The position numbers and the translations under genes were made by a program. From Kumtagia sp964244725 (GTDB lineage Bacteria; Pseudomonadota; Alphaproteobacteria; Rhizobiales; Rhizobiaceae), in the NCBI GenBank assembly GCA_964244725.1, contig CAXTJQ010000007.1, positions 124,001 through 188,000 on the forward strand: DNA of 64,000 nt. Reading direction: 5' to 3'. Positions 33,998-42,491 of the stretch are shown piece by piece. The notes under the pieces are model-generated. The model worked only from the letters and a program-made list of their open reading frames with translations. It searched no databases and was not told the DNA's origin. The number at the start of each line of letters is the position of its first letter. Position 1 is the first letter of the stretch.

Positions 33998-35323
33998 TCA
34001 GACGTAGCGGTTGACCACGTTTTCCAGATATTCCTGACGGCCAGAACGCGGCTGCGGCTCGATCTTTTCCGTCACGACGCGCGCGGCGACCTGTTCCAGC
34101 GTGCGTTCTCCCGTCAGCATCGCCTTGCCTTCGGCGGACTCCCAACCGGCGTAGCGTTCCGCGAGCGGCCCCGACAACGCCTTGTCCTCGATCATCCTGG
34201 CCGCCGCCTTGATGCCGCGCGCGCAGCAATCCATGCCGCCGATATGGCCGATCAAAAGATCCTGCGGATCGAGCGACTGCCGCCGCAGCTTGGCGTCGAA
34301 ATTGGTTCCGCCGGTCGTGAAGCCGCCGGCCAACAGAACCTGATAATAGGCGAGCGCCATTTCCGGCACGTTGTTGGGAAACTGGTCGGTGTCCCAGCCC
34401 GACTGGTAGTCGTTGCGGTTCATGTCGATCGAGCCGAACACGCCGAGCGCGCCGGCGAGCGCCAGTTCATGCTCGAAGGAATGGCCGGCGAGGATCGCAT
34501 GGCCCTGTTCGATGTTGAGCCTGACCTCGTCCTCCAGCCCGAAGCGCTTCAAAAAGCCGTAGACCGTCGCGACGTCGTAGTCGTACTGATGCTTGGTCGG
34601 CTCCTGCGGCTTCGGCTCGATCAGGATGGTCCCCTTGTAGCCGATCTTGTGCTTGTACTCGACGACCATCGACAGGAAGCGGCCGGCCTGCTGCTGCTCG
34701 CGGCCGATGTCGGTGTTGAGCAGCGTCTCGTAACCCTCGCGGCCGCCCCACAATACATAATTCTCGCCGCCGAGCCTGGCGGTCGCGTCGAGGCATTTCT
34801 TCACGGTCGCCGCGGAATAGGCGAAGACGTCGGGATCGGGATTGGTGGCCGCGCCCGACATGAAGCGGCGGTTGGAGAACAGGTTGGCCGTGCCCCAGAG
34901 CAGCTTGACGCCGGTCTCCTGCTGCTTTTGCGCGAAGATGTCGGCGATCGCGTCGAGATTGGCCGCACTCTCCGAGAAATTAGCGCCCTCGGGCCGCACG
35001 TCGGCATCGTGGAAGCAGTAGTAGGGCGCGCCGAGGAGCGAGAACATCTCGAAGGCCACATCGGCCTTCAGCCTGGCGAGGTCCATCGAATCGGCCGCGC
35101 CGGCCTTGGGGAACCATGGCCGGTCGAAAGTCTGCCCGCCGAACGGGTCGCCGCCCGGCCAGGCGAAGGAATGCCAGTAGGCGACGGCGAAGCGCAGATG
35201 AACCTCGAGCCGCTTGCCCATGACGATCTCGTCGGGATCGTAGAAGCGATAGGCGAGCGGATTGGCGGAATCCGGCCCTTCGAACTTGACGGGCGCGATG
35301 TCGCCGAAAAAGCCGGTGCTCAT
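33998..35323 (-). CDS. xylA: Xylose isomerase
   Basis: This 441-residue TIM-barrel enzyme has the XylA catalytic pair H105 and D108 (YYCFHDADV), the SFAWPGGDPFGG substrate loop, LWGTANLFSN, the metal-binding ILIEPKPQEPTKHQ, NIEQGHAILAGHSFEHE and the C-terminal GGTNFDAK. It interconverts D-xylose and D-xylulose, and family members also act on glucose. A strong ribosome site (GGGGAGGA) precedes the ATG. It is embedded in a cluster with Moc-like oxygenase genes and a PanB-like gene rather than with xylB. This is unusual and suggests a role on an atypical sugar or on xylose released from a larger compound. Confidence 0.96.
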   Translation of the reverse strand: MSTGFFGDIAPVKFEGPDSANPLAYRFYDPDEIVMGKRLEVHLRFAVAYWHSFAWPGGDPFGGQTFDRPWFPKAGAADSMDLARLKADVAFEMFSLLGAPYYCFHDADVRPEGANFSESAANLDAIADIFAQKQQETGVKLLWGTANLFSNRRFMSGAATNPDPDVFAYSAATVKKCLDATARLGGENYVLWGGREGYETLLNTDIGREQQQAGRFLSMVVEYKHKIGYKGTILIEPKPQEPTKHQYDYDVATVYGFLKRFGLEDEVRLNIEQGHAILAGHSFEHELALAGALGVFGSIDMNRNDYQSGWDTDQFPNNVPEMALAYYQVLLAGGFTTGGTNFDAKLRRQSLDPQDLLIGHIGGMDCCARGIKAAARMIEDKALSGPLAERYAGWESAEGKAMLTGERTLEQVAARVVTEKIEPQPRSGRQEYLENVVNRYV

Positions 35324-35392
35324 GAATTCCTCCCCGAAATGATGATCCTGCGACCGCGTTTGACAGGCCCGGCGGCGAAATTCAAGCGCGCG

Positions 35393-36193
35393 TCAGGCGG
35401 CGTCGATCTTGGCCATGAAGGCCGCGAGTTCGTCGGGCGCCATCTTCACCACATGCCTGTCCTCGGGATAGGCGTTGCTGTTCACGTCGGCGACGAATTC
35501 GGAAAAGGCGGCGACGCGCTCCTGCTGCAGCCGGTCGTACTCGGCGGCGAAGTTGCGGTAGACCTTGGAGTGCCGGGGCATATGGCCCCTGTTCGCGCCG
35601 AGGATGTCCTCTGCGAACAGATATTGCGCGTCGCAACCGGCGCCCGCGCCCATCGACAGCAGGATCAGCGACGTGCGCTGCGAGATCGCGCTCGCGACCT
35701 CGACCGGCACGACCTCGATTTCCGCGCCGATCGCGCCGGCGGCCTCGTAGGCCTTGACCGCCTCGACGATCTCCATGGCGCCGGCGGCGGTCTTGCCGAC
35801 TGCCTTGAAGCCGCCGGTCCAGGTGGCGCGCGATGGGATCAGCCCGACATGGCCGATGACGGGGACGGCCTCGTCGGCCATGCGCTTGACGGTCGCGTAG
35901 CTCGCGCTGCAATAGACGGCGTCGGCCCCGCCCTTGATCATCCCGAAGGCCCAGCGGACGAAATCGTCCGCCGTGCCGATCTCGTAGAAATTCTCTCCCG
36001 GCATCGAGAACAGGCTCGGCGCGACTTCGCGATAGCGCGGATCGAGGACGAGCTGCGGCGTCACCGAGACGATATCGATTCCGGCCTTCTCGGCGGCTTC
36101 CGCCTCGTCGAGCGTCGTGACCCGCAGCATGGTCAGCTGACGCTTGCCCTTCATGGCGCGGAGATCGGCAACGGTCGGCCGTTTGCGGCTCAT
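35393..36193 (-). CDS. PanB-like 3-methyl-2-oxobutanoate hydroxymethyltransferase
   Basis: This 266-residue TIM-barrel protein has PanB traits: TVADLRAMKGKRQLTMLRVTT at the start, a metal/substrate strand around DIVSVTPQLVLD, GGADAVYCSASY, VIGHVGLIPSRATWTGGF and the C-terminal IGAEIEVVPVEVA. True PanB transfers a hydroxymethyl group from methylene-tetrahydrofolate to ketoisovalerate to make ketopantoate. Several signature positions differ from the E. coli type (for example GHVGLIP for GHLGLTPQ), and no panC is adjacent. Between xylA and the Moc-like reductase it may use the same folate chemistry for one-carbon units in catabolism. Ribosome site GAGGG precedes ATG 36193. Confidence 0.82.
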   Translation of the reverse strand: MSRKRPTVADLRAMKGKRQLTMLRVTTLDEAEAAEKAGIDIVSVTPQLVLDPRYREVAPSLFSMPGENFYEIGTADDFVRWAFGMIKGGADAVYCSASYATVKRMADEAVPVIGHVGLIPSRATWTGGFKAVGKTAAGAMEIVEAVKAYEAAGAIGAEIEVVPVEVASAISQRTSLILLSMGAGAGCDAQYLFAEDILGANRGHMPRHSKVYRNFAAEYDRLQQERVAAFSEFVADVNSNAYPEDRHVVKMAPDELAAFMAKIDAA

Positions 36194-36217
36194 CTGTTTA
36201 TCCCTCAGGTGGCGCGG

Positions 36218-37453
36218 TCAGGCCGCGAGCAATGTTTTCAGCTTCGTCCCGGGCGCCGCCAGTTTCTCACGCGGCGGGCAGGCGCGCCCGGCAATCAGCT
36301 TCTCGGCCAGCCTTATGTCCCTGGCCACCACGTTGCCGGGCCCGATGCCGCTTGCGGCGACCAGCCGGCCGTCGGCCGCCAGATGGAACAGGATGAACGC
36401 GCCGTCGCCGGCATCGCGGCGCACGGTTTGCGTGGCTTCGTCGGCAAGACCGGAGATCTGCAGGCCGAGATCGTACTGATCGGACCAGAACCACGGCACC
36501 GCGACGTGCGCGAGGCCGGAGCCCAGCATGTTCCGGGCCGCGAGCGTCCCCTGTTCCTGCGCGTTGCGCCAGGCTTCGAGGCGCACACGCCGTCCGCCGT
36601 AGATCGCCAGCGGAAACGAACAGCAATCGCCGGCCGCGAAGATATCAGGATCCTGCGTGCGCAAGGTCTCGTCGACCGCGACGCCGTTGGCGATGGCCAA
36701 GCCGGCCGATTCGGCGAGTCCGGTGTTGGGGACGGAGCCGATGCCGATCACGGCGAAGTCGGCCTCGACCGTTTCGCCGTCCGCCAGCCCGATCGCGACG
36801 CCTTCCGGCATGTCGGCAATGGAGGCGATGCCCCGTCCGCATAAAATCGTGACGCCCTCCGCGACATGGCGGTCATGGATGACGGCGGCGATTTCGGCGG
36901 GAACGCCGCGCATCAGGATGCGCGGCTGCGCCTCGACGACGGTGACGGCGCAGCCGAGCCTGCGCGCGGCGGCGGCGAGTTCCAGCCCGATGAAGCCGCC
37001 GCCGACGATCGCCACCCGCGACCGCGCGCGCAGATGCGCGCGGATGGCGAGCGCGTCGTCGAAGGTGCGCAGGGTGACGCAGCGCCGGCTGTCCCTGGCG
37101 AGCGGCAGCGCGCGCGGGACGGCCCCCGTGGCCAGGAGAAGCCGTTCGAACCGTATGTCCCCGCCGATGTCCAATTTGAGAGCCTTGCCGACGGGGTCGA
37201 TCGCGGTGACCTGGACTGAGGCGAGATGCTTGACGCCCGCCTCGGCCAGGCGATCTTCGCTGGCGATCGTCTTCGGCAGAGGCGGGTCTTCTCCGGTCAT
37301 CGCATCTTTGGACAGCGGCGGACGCTCGTAGGGCAGATGGAGTTCGGCGCCGATCAGCGTGACCGGACCCGCATAGCCCTCCTCGCGCAGCGCGAGCGCG
37401 GCCCGCGCTCCACATTCGCCCGCGCCGACGATGACCATTCCAACGTCCGACAT
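36218..37453 (-). CDS. FAD-dependent ferredoxin reductase (MocF/rhodocoxin-reductase type)
   Basis: The protein has 411 residues from ATG 37453, immediately behind GGAGGGGG; the ATG at 37468 is less likely. It has two dinucleotide folds: FAD GAGECGARAALALREEGY near the N-terminus and NAD IVGGGFIGLELAAAARRL at about 145. FAD-closing motifs IFAAGDCCSFP and a reductase C-terminal domain follow. Such flavoproteins pass electrons from NADH to a small iron-sulphur ferredoxin, here the Rieske protein 26 bases upstream, which feeds the desaturase-like oxygenase. Confidence 0.9.
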   Translation of the reverse strand: MSDVGMVIVGAGECGARAALALREEGYAGPVTLIGAELHLPYERPPLSKDAMTGEDPPLPKTIASEDRLAEAGVKHLASVQVTAIDPVGKALKLDIGGDIRFERLLLATGAVPRALPLARDSRRCVTLRTFDDALAIRAHLRARSRVAIVGGGFIGLELAAAARRLGCAVTVVEAQPRILMRGVPAEIAAVIHDRHVAEGVTILCGRGIASIADMPEGVAIGLADGETVEADFAVIGIGSVPNTGLAESAGLAIANGVAVDETLRTQDPDIFAAGDCCSFPLAIYGGRRVRLEAWRNAQEQGTLAARNMLGSGLAHVAVPWFWSDQYDLGLQISGLADEATQTVRRDAGDGAFILFHLAADGRLVAASGIGPGNVVARDIRLAEKLIAGRACPPREKLAAPGTKLKTLLAA

Positions 37454-37479
37454 TGTCCCCCTCCGCACGATCGAAACGT

Positions 37480-37794
37480 TCAGACGATCTCGATCATCAC
37501 CTTGCCTGCGTCGACCTTCACCGCATAGGTCCTCAGGTTGACACAGACGGGAGCGCCCTTGGCGGCGCCCGTTTTATAGTTGAAGCGGCCATTGTGCTTG
37601 GGGCATTCGATGATGTCGTCCATCACAAGCCCGTCGGCGAGATGAACCTTCTCATGCGTGCAGAGGCCGTCGGTGGCGAAGAACTCGTCGTCGGGCGAGC
37701 GGTAGACCGCAAAGGTCCGCCCGGCGTGATCGAAGCGCATCACGTCCTCCTCGTCGATGTCATGCGTTCCACAGACTTTAACCCAATCCGACAC
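37480..37794 (-). CDS. Rieske-type [2Fe-2S] ferredoxin (MocE-like)
   Basis: This 104-residue protein is a single Rieske domain with both cluster motifs: C45-T-H47 and C64-P-K-H67. It has no membrane segment and matches the small soluble MocE-type ferredoxins. It starts at GTG 37794 with GGGAGCGAGG upstream. It lies between a ferredoxin reductase gene and a desaturase-like oxygenase gene, which makes an electron chain reductase to ferredoxin to oxygenase. In Sinorhizobium meliloti MocDEF take part in rhizopine demethylation; the same arrangement here suggests O-demethylation or hydroxylation. Confidence 0.92.
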   Translation of the reverse strand: MSDWVKVCGTHDIDEEDVMRFDHAGRTFAVYRSPDDEFFATDGLCTHEKVHLADGLVMDDIIECPKHNGRFNYKTGAAKGAPVCVNLRTYAVKVDAGKVMIEIV

Positions 37795-37853
37795 GGCCTC
37801 GCTCCCTGATCTTGTCGGACGCGCCGCGGCGGCCGTCCACTCGTGGTTCCAGT

Positions 37854-38966
37854 CTATTCGGCGGCGGCCGGCAAGGAAGCCGGCGTATGAAACTCCTCGC
37901 GGTAGGGACGCGCGGTCGGCGGCAGTTCGCGCTTGAGGAAATAGTCCTCATTGCGAAGCTGGCGAAGAAACACCGGCGCCATCTCGCGGTAGGCATGCCA
38001 GATCGAAGGATTTGGCGCCGGCAGGTCGTGCTTGATCAGGTCGTGCAGCTTCGGCAGCGCATGATAGGGCACCATCGGGAACATGTGATGCTCGACGTGA
38101 TAGTTCATGTTGAGATAGAGGAACCGGCTGACCGGATTCATGTAGACGGTGCGCGAGTTGAGCCGATGATCGGTGACGTTGTCGGCCAGGCCGCCATGTT
38201 GCAGCAGGCCGACCATGACCATATGCCAGGCGCCGTACAGACGCGGCAGGCCAATCAGCATCAGCGGAAGCCAGGAACCGAGCGCGGCGGCCAGGATCAC
38301 CGTCGCGGCATAGATCGCGATATGGATGCGCGCGACCTGGATGGCCTTGGCCTGCTCCATCTCCGGGACGAAGCTCTTTTCCGCCGGCGTCAGGATGCCG
38401 AACGCGTTGGTCAGCAGCGCCTTCATCGAGTACCAGGCATCGAAGATGCCGAAGAAATTGGCCGCCGTGCGCGCCAGATCGGGCGGACGCATCACGGCGA
38501 TCTCGGCGTCGCGGCCGACGATGATCGTATCCGTGTGGTGGCGCGCATGGCTCCACTTCCAGACCACGGAATTGCGCATGACCATGAAGCTCGCGATCTC
38601 GTAGATCACGTCGTTCATCCAGCGCGTCTTGAAGGCGGTGCCGTGGCCCATCTCGTGCCAGCGCGCGTCGCTCGACGATCCGTAGAGCGTTCCGTAGACG
38701 AAGAAGAACGGCACGCACCACCAGGCGCCCCAGAACGCGATGCCGCCGGCGGCGGACAGAATGATCGCCGCGAACCAGATGATGGCGTCGCGCATGGCGA
38801 TATCGTCGGACCGCTGCATCAACTCCTTCATCAGCTTGCGCGGCACGTCCGTGTGATACCATTCGGCGGAGGCCAGTCCGGTTTCGACCGCCGAGCGGGT
38901 GCTCGACCCCACCAGGCTGTAGTCGCGCCGGGCTGCGCCGAAGGTTTCGACAGCGGCAATCGTCAT
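37854..38966 (-). CDS. Desaturase-fold di-iron hydroxylase (MocD-like)
   Basis: This 370-residue integral-membrane protein has the three histidine boxes of membrane di-iron oxygenases: HEMGH (104-108), HARHH (140-144) and HVEHH (290-294). Hydrophobic pairs at about 60-95 and 212-245 are the expected membrane hairpins. It is annotated in family terms as a fatty-acid desaturase, but with its own Rieske ferredoxin and reductase it resembles MocD of rhizopine catabolism more than lipid desaturases. ATG 38966 has GGGAGGT just upstream. It is the first gene of the minus-strand operon, divergent from the LacI regulator. Confidence 0.9.
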   Translation of the reverse strand: MTIAAVETFGAARRDYSLVGSSTRSAVETGLASAEWYHTDVPRKLMKELMQRSDDIAMRDAIIWFAAIILSAAGGIAFWGAWWCVPFFFVYGTLYGSSSDARWHEMGHGTAFKTRWMNDVIYEIASFMVMRNSVVWKWSHARHHTDTIIVGRDAEIAVMRPPDLARTAANFFGIFDAWYSMKALLTNAFGILTPAEKSFVPEMEQAKAIQVARIHIAIYAATVILAAALGSWLPLMLIGLPRLYGAWHMVMVGLLQHGGLADNVTDHRLNSRTVYMNPVSRFLYLNMNYHVEHHMFPMVPYHALPKLHDLIKHDLPAPNPSIWHAYREMAPVFLRQLRNEDYFLKRELPPTARPYREEFHTPASLPAAAE

Positions 38967-39119
38967 GGTGACCTCCCAGTCGCATGGTTGCAGGTGCATG
39001 GACCCTGCAGATGCCCGTATAGCGGTTTCAGCACAGTCTCTCAAGCATTTGCAATTTTTTCTATCATTTCTATCATTTTCTGCCATGGTTGAATGACGGC
39101 AACCGCCCGGACGATCGAC
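38967..39119. promoter_or_regulatory. Divergent promoter region with tandem 9-base repeat
   Basis: This gap between the oxygenase operon and the LacI gene is unusually AT-rich near 39045-39085. It contains two perfect tandem copies of TTTCTATCA (39058-39066 and 39067-39075) followed by a partial third. GCATGG and TGCATGG near 38985-38995 could be operator half-sites. No dyad typical of LacI proteins is clear, so the operator remains unidentified. Confidence 0.35.
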
Positions 39120-40151
39120 ATGGCAAGCAGACCAACCATCGAACAGCTCGCGAAAGCGTCCGGCGTCAGCGTGGCGACGGTGGACCGGGTGCTCAACAAG
39201 CGCCTGCCGGTCCGCGCATCGACCGCCAGCCGGGTCCACGAAGCGGCGGGCCGCATCGGCTTTCACGCGGCGGGCCTCATCGGGCAGCGCATCCGCGAGG
39301 ATCTGCCCGAGATCAGGCTGGGTTTCCTGTTGCTCGAGACCAGCCAGCAATTCTACGGCAAATTCGCGCGCGACATCGAACGCAGCGTAACGGAAAGAAC
39401 GGATTTGCGCGGCGTGGCGATCATCGACATGGTTTCCTCGCAGGCGCAGGACGAGATCATCGCCAAGCTCGAATCGCTGGCGAAAAGAAGCGCGGCGGTG
39501 GCCATCGTGGCGCCGGAGCACCCCACCCTGACCGCCGCGGTGGAGCGCCTGAAGAAGGAGGGCGTGCCGGTATTCTCGCTGCTGTCGGATTTCGCGGCCG
39601 GGGTGCGGCAGGGCTATGTCGGCGTCCACAATGGCAAGGTGGGACGCACGGCCGCCTGGATGATCGCGCGTTGCGCGAAAAGGCCCGGCAAGGTCGCGCT
39701 GTTCGTCGGGTCGCACCGCTTCCACGGCCACGAATTGCGCGAGATGGGGTTTCGCGCCTTTTTCCGCGAGGCGTTTCCGGATTTTACCGTGCTGGACACG
39801 GCGGTCAACCTGGAGACGCCGCAATTGACGCATGACACGCTGCTTGCCCTTTCGGCGCAGCATGACGATCTGGTCGGCTGCTATGTCGCCGGCGGCGGCA
39901 TGGAGGGCGCGATCTCGGCCCTGGAACACATGGATCCAGCGCGGCGGCCGGTGACGATCTGCAACGAGATCACGCCGCAATCGCGCGCCGCCCTCGCCGC
40001 CAATCTTCTGACGATGGTGATCGCGACGCCGCTCGCGCCGCTCTGCCGCGAACTCGTCGCGCTGATGGCGCAGACCGTGCGGGCAGGCGATGCCGCCGCC
40101 CCATCGCAAACCTTCCTGCCGTTCGACATCTACCTGCCGGAGAATGTTTAG
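39120..40151 (+). CDS. LacI-family transcriptional regulator
   Basis: The protein has 343 residues from ATG 39120, where the LacI HTH (TIEQLAKASGVSVATVDRVLN, split here at about 6-26) sits at its usual distance from the start; an ATG at 39093 adds nine residues. The C-terminal two-lobe sensor (about 65-340) resembles a sugar-binding protein, with EIRLGFLLLETSQQFYGKF and CYVAGGGMEGAISAL. It is divergent from the Moc-like/xylA operon and probably controls it and the nearby ABC transporter in response to a sugar. Confidence 0.92.
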   Translation: MASRPTIEQLAKASGVSVATVDRVLNKRLPVRASTASRVHEAAGRIGFHAAGLIGQRIREDLPEIRLGFLLLETSQQFYGKFARDIERSVTERTDLRGVAIIDMVSSQAQDEIIAKLESLAKRSAAVAIVAPEHPTLTAAVERLKKEGVPVFSLLSDFAAGVRQGYVGVHNGKVGRTAAWMIARCAKRPGKVALFVGSHRFHGHELREMGFRAFFREAFPDFTVLDTAVNLETPQLTHDTLLALSAQHDDLVGCYVAGGGMEGAISALEHMDPARRPVTICNEITPQSRAALAANLLTMVIATPLAPLCRELVALMAQTVRAGDAAAPSQTFLPFDIYLPENV

Positions 40152-40233
40152 AACCTCGCTTTGAACCAAGACCTTCTCCACAAAATTGCCGCAAGCGTTT
40201 ACGCATGGTCAATCAACCAGAGGGGAGGTTTCC

Positions 40234-40515
40234 ATGCGCCTGTCGAACCTGCCGGCTTTATGGCCGGTCTTGTGCGTCGCCGGGACACAGGTCTTGTCGA
40301 TCGAGACCACGGGCCCCGCGCTCGCGCTCGAAGCCCAGCGCTACACGGTCTATTGCGCCGACGACAAGATCGAGGTGTCGATGTGGGACCTGGAGCAGAT
40401 GAAGGTGCGGCGCGGCTCCAACGTCTGCCAGTTCACGAGCTACACCAGCTACAGCGATGCGCTGCGCTTCGCGGCAAGGAATTTCGGCGGCGAGGGCTCC
40501 GCCTGCAGTTGCTGA
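40234..40515 (+). CDS. Small protein with N-terminal hydrophobic segment, unknown
   Basis: This 93-residue protein begins at ATG 40234, backed by GGGGAGGT; an in-frame ATG at 40186 has no such site. The N-terminus MRLSNLPALWPVLCVAGTQVL is a probable signal peptide or anchor. The rest is soluble and contains four to five cysteines (YCADDK, NVCQF, SACSC at the end), suggesting disulphides in the periplasm. I do not recognise a family. It lies 82 bases after the LacI gene and 183 before the type I secretion genes, so neither link is firm. Confidence 0.55.
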   Translation: MRLSNLPALWPVLCVAGTQVLSIETTGPALALEAQRYTVYCADDKIEVSMWDLEQMKVRRGSNVCQFTSYTSYSDALRFAARNFGGEGSACSC

Positions 40516-40698
40516 ATGAAACCTCGGGGCTCGCGGGCATGTCGGCCCGCCCCATGAAATGCAGGACGCGCCGCCTCTATTGTTAAGACCTGTGCCGCAT
40601 ACTATAAGGCCTGCACCACAAGGGCCGAAAGACTCGGTCTATCCTTCACAGGCCGACTATCGGCTTCGGGTCAGACATTCCTTCTCGCAGGTTCGCCG

Positions 40699-42423
40699 AT
40701 GACGCCAAAGAATACGTTCGGTGACGCGCTCGGAACCTACCGCGCCATCCTCGGCTCGGTTATCCTGTTCAGCGCGGCGATCAACGCGCTGATGTTCGTC
40801 GGCCCGCTGTACATGCTGCAAGTGTACGACCGCGTCCTGCAGAGCCGCAGCGAAACGACCCTGCTCCTGCTCACCGGCCTCGCCGTGTCGATGCTGGCCG
40901 TCTACGCCATTCTGGAATGGGTGAGGTCGCGGGTGCTGGTGCGCGCGGGCCTGCGCTTCGACAACGTGCTTTCAGGACCGCTGTTCTCCCGGGTCGTCGG
41001 CGCATCGCTGGCGCAACCGGGCGCCAAATCGGAATTCGCGCTGTCCGACATCGACCGGCTGCGCGAATTCCTGACGGGTTCGGGCCTGATCGCGCTCTGC
41101 GATCTGCCGTGGATGCCGATCTTCCTCGCCGTCTGTTTCGTCTTCCATCCCTATATCGGCTGGCTCGCCACGGGCGGGGCGGCCATCATCTTCACGCTGA
41201 CGATCCTGAACGAATTCGCAACCAAGAAAACCCTCAACCAGGCGAGTTCCAGTTCGCAGTCCGCGCAACACTTCGCCAACACCACCCTGCAGAACGTCGA
41301 GGTCATTCGCGCGCTGGGGATGGAGCGAACCCTGCGAAGCCGCTGGGCGGCCATGCACCGCACGACGCTGGAACTACAAGCGACGGCCAGCGATCGCGCG
41401 GGCGTGCTGGTGTCGGCGTCCAAATTCTTCCGGATGGTGCTCCAGACCTTCATCCTCGGCCTCGGCGCCTACCTCGTGCTGGAAAACGCCATAACGCCGG
41501 GAGTCATGATCGCAGCCTCGATCATGATGGGCCGGGCGCTGTCGCCGGTCGACCAGGTGGTCGGCCAATGGAAGCAATTCGTCGGCGCGCGCCAGGCCTA
41601 TGGCCGGCTGCGCGACCTTTTCAACCGCATCCCGAACGAAGAGGAGCGCACGCGCCTGCCGCGGCCCCAGGGCGAGTTCGCCGCCGAACAGATCGTCGTC
41701 GGCCCGCCCGGCGCGCGCACGCCGATCATCAGCGGCGTGACCTTCGCGTTGCAGGCCGGCGAGACCATGGCCCTGGTAGGCCCCAGCGGCGCCGGCAAAT
41801 CGACGCTGGTCCGGGCGCTGGTTGGCGTCTGGACGCCGATGCAAGGCGCGGTCCGGCTCGACGGCTCCGAATTGCAGCACTGGAACCGCGACGAACTCGG
41901 CGACTATGTCGGCTACCTGCCGCAGACCGTCGAACTCTTCGCAGGGACGATCGCCGAGAATATCGCCCGCTTCAAGCCGGTGGACTCGGATGAGGTCATC
42001 CTGGCGGCGCGGCGCGCCGGCGTGCATGAGGTCATCCAGAACCTGCCCGACGGCTACGAGACGCAGATCGGCATCTCCGGGCGACAACTCTCGGGCGGCC
42101 AGCGGCAGCGCATCGGCCTGGCGCGTGCGCTGTTCGGCGATCCGGCGGTGATCATCCTCGACGAGCCGAACGCCAATCTCGACATGGAAGGCGAGGAGGC
42201 GCTGCTGCGGGCGTTGAAGGACCTGCGCGAACGCCAGCGCACCGTCATCTTCGTCAGCCACAAGATCGGCCTGCTTTCGCTCAGCGACAAGTCGCTGATC
42301 CTGGCGGACGGGCGGATGCGCGCCTTCGGGCCGACCCGCGAGGTGCTTCAGCCCAAGGTCGTGGCGCCGCTGCCGCAAGGCGAGGAAGCGGCGGCCGCCC
42401 GCTCGCGCATGGCGGTCAACTAG
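40699..42423 (+). CDS. Type I secretion ABC transporter (PrtD/HasD family)
   Basis: This 574-residue exporter has a transmembrane half (about 1-320, five to six helices, starting ILGSVILFSAAINALMFVGPLYMLQVYDRVL, here quoted in two parts) and an ATPase half with Walker A GPSGAGKST, signature LSGGQRQRIGLARAL and Walker B VIILDEPNANLD. The YMLQVYDRVLQSRS segment is the hallmark of the PrtD/LapB-like exporters without an N-terminal C39 domain. It drives secretion of a C-terminally signalled protein together with the adjacent HlyD-type adaptor. No substrate gene (RTX protease, adhesin) or TolC gene is next to it. Confidence 0.93.
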   Translation: MTPKNTFGDALGTYRAILGSVILFSAAINALMFVGPLYMLQVYDRVLQSRSETTLLLLTGLAVSMLAVYAILEWVRSRVLVRAGLRFDNVLSGPLFSRVVGASLAQPGAKSEFALSDIDRLREFLTGSGLIALCDLPWMPIFLAVCFVFHPYIGWLATGGAAIIFTLTILNEFATKKTLNQASSSSQSAQHFANTTLQNVEVIRALGMERTLRSRWAAMHRTTLELQATASDRAGVLVSASKFFRMVLQTFILGLGAYLVLENAITPGVMIAASIMMGRALSPVDQVVGQWKQFVGARQAYGRLRDLFNRIPNEEERTRLPRPQGEFAAEQIVVGPPGARTPIISGVTFALQAGETMALVGPSGAGKSTLVRALVGVWTPMQGAVRLDGSELQHWNRDELGDYVGYLPQTVELFAGTIAENIARFKPVDSDEVILAARRAGVHEVIQNLPDGYETQIGISGRQLSGGQRQRIGLARALFGDPAVIILDEPNANLDMEGEEALLRALKDLRERQRTVIFVSHKIGLLSLSDKSLILADGRMRAFGPTREVLQPKVVAPLPQGEEAAAARSRMAVN

Positions 42424-42491
42424 ACACCGCCGAAACGGCGGCGCAGACGCACCGACACGAGCAACCGCACACGTCTTGATGGATCATCGCC

